64,000 bases of DNA from an uncultured Collinsella sp. GTDB taxonomy: Bacteria; Actinomycetota; Coriobacteriia; Coriobacteriales; Coriobacteriaceae. The notes under the pieces are model-generated. The model ran no database searches. It saw nothing but the letters and a program-made list of their open reading frames with translations, and was not told the DNA's origin. Position numbers and translations under genes: made by a program. The stretch is taken from the NCBI GenBank assembly GCA_934654605.1, contig CAKUGH010000001.1, positions 1-64,000 of the forward strand, written 5' to 3'. Numbering within the stretch: the first letter of the stretch is position 1; the number at the start of each line of letters is the position of its first letter. Below are positions 62,170-64,000 of this stretch, in pieces.

Positions 62170-63663
62170 ATGCAGATCCCGCTTATCCTTCCCCAGATTG
62201 TCGCACTTGACGTCGTCTTTGCCCTAGCGGCGTGCCTGCAGACCATTCACGTTCCGCTCATCGCATCGCGCCGCTCGTCCTACAACCGCAAGGTGATTTG
62301 CGTCTACGAGGCGAGCCTTGTGCTGCACTTGATTATCTCGGCTGCCGTCCCGTTTGCGCTGTCTGGCTCGTATTTGGTGGCGCCGCCTCACGTCGCCGCC
62401 GAGGCGGCGGGCGCGCTGCTATGGCTCAACGCTGCGATCTTTTTCTACGGCGCGGTGCTTATGGTGCACTATCGTCACCCCGTTATGTTGGCCGAACTGC
62501 TGCTCGTTGCCGCCGTGACGCCGCCAGTGGTTTATGCCATGGGCCCGGCATGGACCGCGGTCCTCATCGCGGAGGGCGCGTTCTTCCTGTTCCGCTCCGT
62601 CGCGGCGCTTTTGATGGATGTGCGCAACCGCCAGGAGGACATCACGGCGTTCTCGACGATCGAGACTATCAACGTGATTCCCGTGGGCATCCTGTATCTG
62701 GATCCTAAGGGCCGCCCGTTGCTCATGAATCGCTGCATGCGCAAGAACCTCGTGGAGCTTCACATGCCTACCGACCTGCACGACATGAGCGATACGTGGA
62801 GCGGCCTTCGAAAACTCAGCACGCAGATGCCCGAGAGCAGCAAAAACCGCGTTCGAATCGACTTGGACCGCTTTGGGGAGGCGCGTGCGGTGATCGAGAT
62901 TTCTTCCGCCGAGATTCGCCTATTTGTGCGCGACGATGTTATGGTTTCAGGTCGCCCCTTCGAGCGCATTATTGGCTTGGACGTGACGGAGTACGCGCAT
63001 GCCCACGACCGTCTGGCGCAGGCCAATCACCTGCTTGAGCTTGCGGGCCAAGAACTTCAGGCTCAGATCGAAGAGGTCAAGAAGGTTGCCGACAATGCGG
63101 CCTACCTGCGCATGCGTGCTCGCGTGCACGACGTGATCGGCCAGCGCCTGTCCATCCTCCATCGATATCTGGAAGAGGGACGCCTGGACGACGAATCGCT
63201 CGAGCAGATTGACCCACTGCTGCGCTCGATTGCCGCCGACCTGCGTAGCGGTGGCGACAGCGAGCCGGCGGAGCAGCTCGGCGATATCATTCATGCCTTT
63301 GGCCTGGTGAGCGTTCAGATCGATGTAGATGGATCGCTTCCGGACGATGTGCACGTTGCTGCCGCCTTTTTGCAGATTATCCGCGAGGCATCGACCAATG
63401 CCACCAAGCATGCGCAGGCCCACCAGGTCCAAGTACGCTTGTGGCAGGAGGCGCCGGACAGATGCGCCGTCGCGCGCATGACCATTTCCAACGACGGCGC
63501 ACCCGCTCCCGTATCGTATCGCGAGGGAACGGGTATCCCTGGTATGAGGCATGTCGCACAAGATCTGGGCGGTAGCCTGGAGGTCCACGCCGCCCCGCCC
63601 TTTACGCTTGAGGTATCCATCCCGCTGAGCCCCGACGTCACGGTCCAAAGGAGAAGCTCATGA
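62170..63663 (+). CDS. Membrane sensor histidine kinase (NarL-system type)
   Basis: This 497-residue protein has about six membrane helices (1-150), a PAS-like region (about 165-275; IETINVIPVGILYLDPKG) and a coiled coil. The phosphoacceptor box RARVHDVIGQRLSIL has H320, and the ATPase domain shows REASTNATKHAQA and GTGIPGMRHVAQDLGG. ATG 62170 is chosen; a GTG at 62164, overlapping the preceding stop, is also possible. It is coupled by an ATGA overlap to the response regulator. Confidence 0.9.
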   Translation: MQIPLILPQIVALDVVFALAACLQTIHVPLIASRRSSYNRKVICVYEASLVLHLIISAAVPFALSGSYLVAPPHVAAEAAGALLWLNAAIFFYGAVLMVHYRHPVMLAELLLVAAVTPPVVYAMGPAWTAVLIAEGAFFLFRSVAALLMDVRNRQEDITAFSTIETINVIPVGILYLDPKGRPLLMNRCMRKNLVELHMPTDLHDMSDTWSGLRKLSTQMPESSKNRVRIDLDRFGEARAVIEISSAEIRLFVRDDVMVSGRPFERIIGLDVTEYAHAHDRLAQANHLLELAGQELQAQIEEVKKVADNAAYLRMRARVHDVIGQRLSILHRYLEEGRLDDESLEQIDPLLRSIAADLRSGGDSEPAEQLGDIIHAFGLVSVQIDVDGSLPDDVHVAAAFLQIIREASTNATKHAQAHQVQVRLWQEAPDRCAVARMTISNDGAPAPVSYREGTGIPGMRHVAQDLGGSLEVHAAPPFTLEVSIPLSPDVTVQRRSS

Positions 63664-64000
63664 TTCGCGTCCTTATAGTCGAAGATCAGGCCATCTTGCG
63701 CGAGAGCCTTGCGCGCTCCGTTGGCGACCAGCCCGATATGACCGTTGTCGCCGCGATTGCCGATGCGTCCGACGCCCTCGACGTTGTGCTCAAGGAGCGT
63801 CCGGACATGATATTGATGGACGTGTGCACCGAGCACGATTCCAACGGCATCGTGGCGGCGGCGCGCATCAAGGAGCAGCTGCCCGAGTGCCGCATCATTA
63901 TCATGACGGGCATGCCCGAGATTACGTTTGTGGACCAAGCGCGCGAGGCCGGCGTCGACAGCTTTGTGTACAAAAATGTCGGCATCGACGAGCTGTTTGC
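63660..64000 (+). CDS. Response regulator receiver (cut by window end)
   Basis: The first 113 residues are visible: VEDQ acidic pocket, phosphoacceptor D54 in LMDVCTEHDSNG, T in IIMTGMP and K in FVYKN near 105. The extra residues after D54 (TEHDSNG) are characteristic of a NarL subgroup. A LuxR-type output domain is expected but lies outside. The ATG overlaps the kinase stop. Confidence 0.9.
   Translation, partial: MIRVLIVEDQAILRESLARSVGDQPDMTVVAAIADASDALDVVLKERPDMILMDVCTEHDSNGIVAAARIKEQLPECRIIIMTGMPEITFVDQAREAGVDSFVYKNVGIDELF

Overview
The window reads as a high-GC Gram-positive chromosome of the class Coriobacteriia, most like Collinsella. That placement is an inference from several things seen together: codon usage rich in GC third positions, a compact Ech-type [NiFe] hydrogenase operon, luxS, NarL/LuxR-type two-component systems and short hairpin repeats carrying a GGGGACAG or GGGACGGGG core. 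No rRNA, tRNA, CRISPR array, intact transposase or phage gene was seen.

Layout. 1-600: end of a flavin oxidoreductase gene, then two repeat blocks, one a strict 23-bp-period array of five GAAAATCCGAA words just before a DUF4143-type ATPase gene (586-1890). 2075-15944: a surface locus of three membrane-anchored small proteins and one 3627-residue secreted GLUG-repeat protein. 15950-17033: terminator, a 201-bp element with terminal inverted repeats, a word-repeat block and a lone HTH protein. 17210-22833: an energy-converting hydrogenase operon in which the EchA-like and EchB-like subunits are one polypeptide, followed by EchC, D, E and F homologues. 23134-24905: a minus-strand two-component system. 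25103-26275: a second DUF4143 ATPase. 26486-33478: two ABC systems (an ABC-2 exporter with two permeases and a MacB/FtsX type). 33813-45687: mixed envelope and ion genes (DUF362 ferredoxin protein, alpha/beta hydrolase, hemolysin III, CorC/HlyC protein, a stand-alone domain resembling the cyanophycin-synthetase N-terminus, YtxH and PRC-barrel proteins, a polysaccharide deacetylase homologue lacking its metal ligands, MgtE and an NRAMP-family protein with altered metal-site motifs). 46122-48365: a membrane acyltransferase with SGNH domain.

48552-56737 is a sugar locus: ribokinase, nucleoside hydrolase, LacI regulator, then an isomerase, split transketolase and glycerol-kinase-like FGGY kinase. 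The isomerase, kinase and two-subunit transketolase set is the composition expected for a ketose pathway such as the apulose-4-phosphate transketolase route of D-apiose use; this is an inference. It is followed by luxS, a DUF4867 protein and a GH1 phospho-beta-glucosidase. The window ends in a tightly overlapping system of a 7TM membrane protein, histidine kinase and response regulator (cut by the window edge).

Intergenic regions are unusually rich in structure. Four different elements of 130-228 bp are bounded by 20-31 bp inverted repeats, three of them in convergent gene gaps, and at least four families of REP-like hairpins recur. The most unusual items are the 23-bp array beside the ATPase, the EchA-EchB fusion, the giant-adhesin locus, the deacetylase without metal ligands, and the candidate apulose-type operon.
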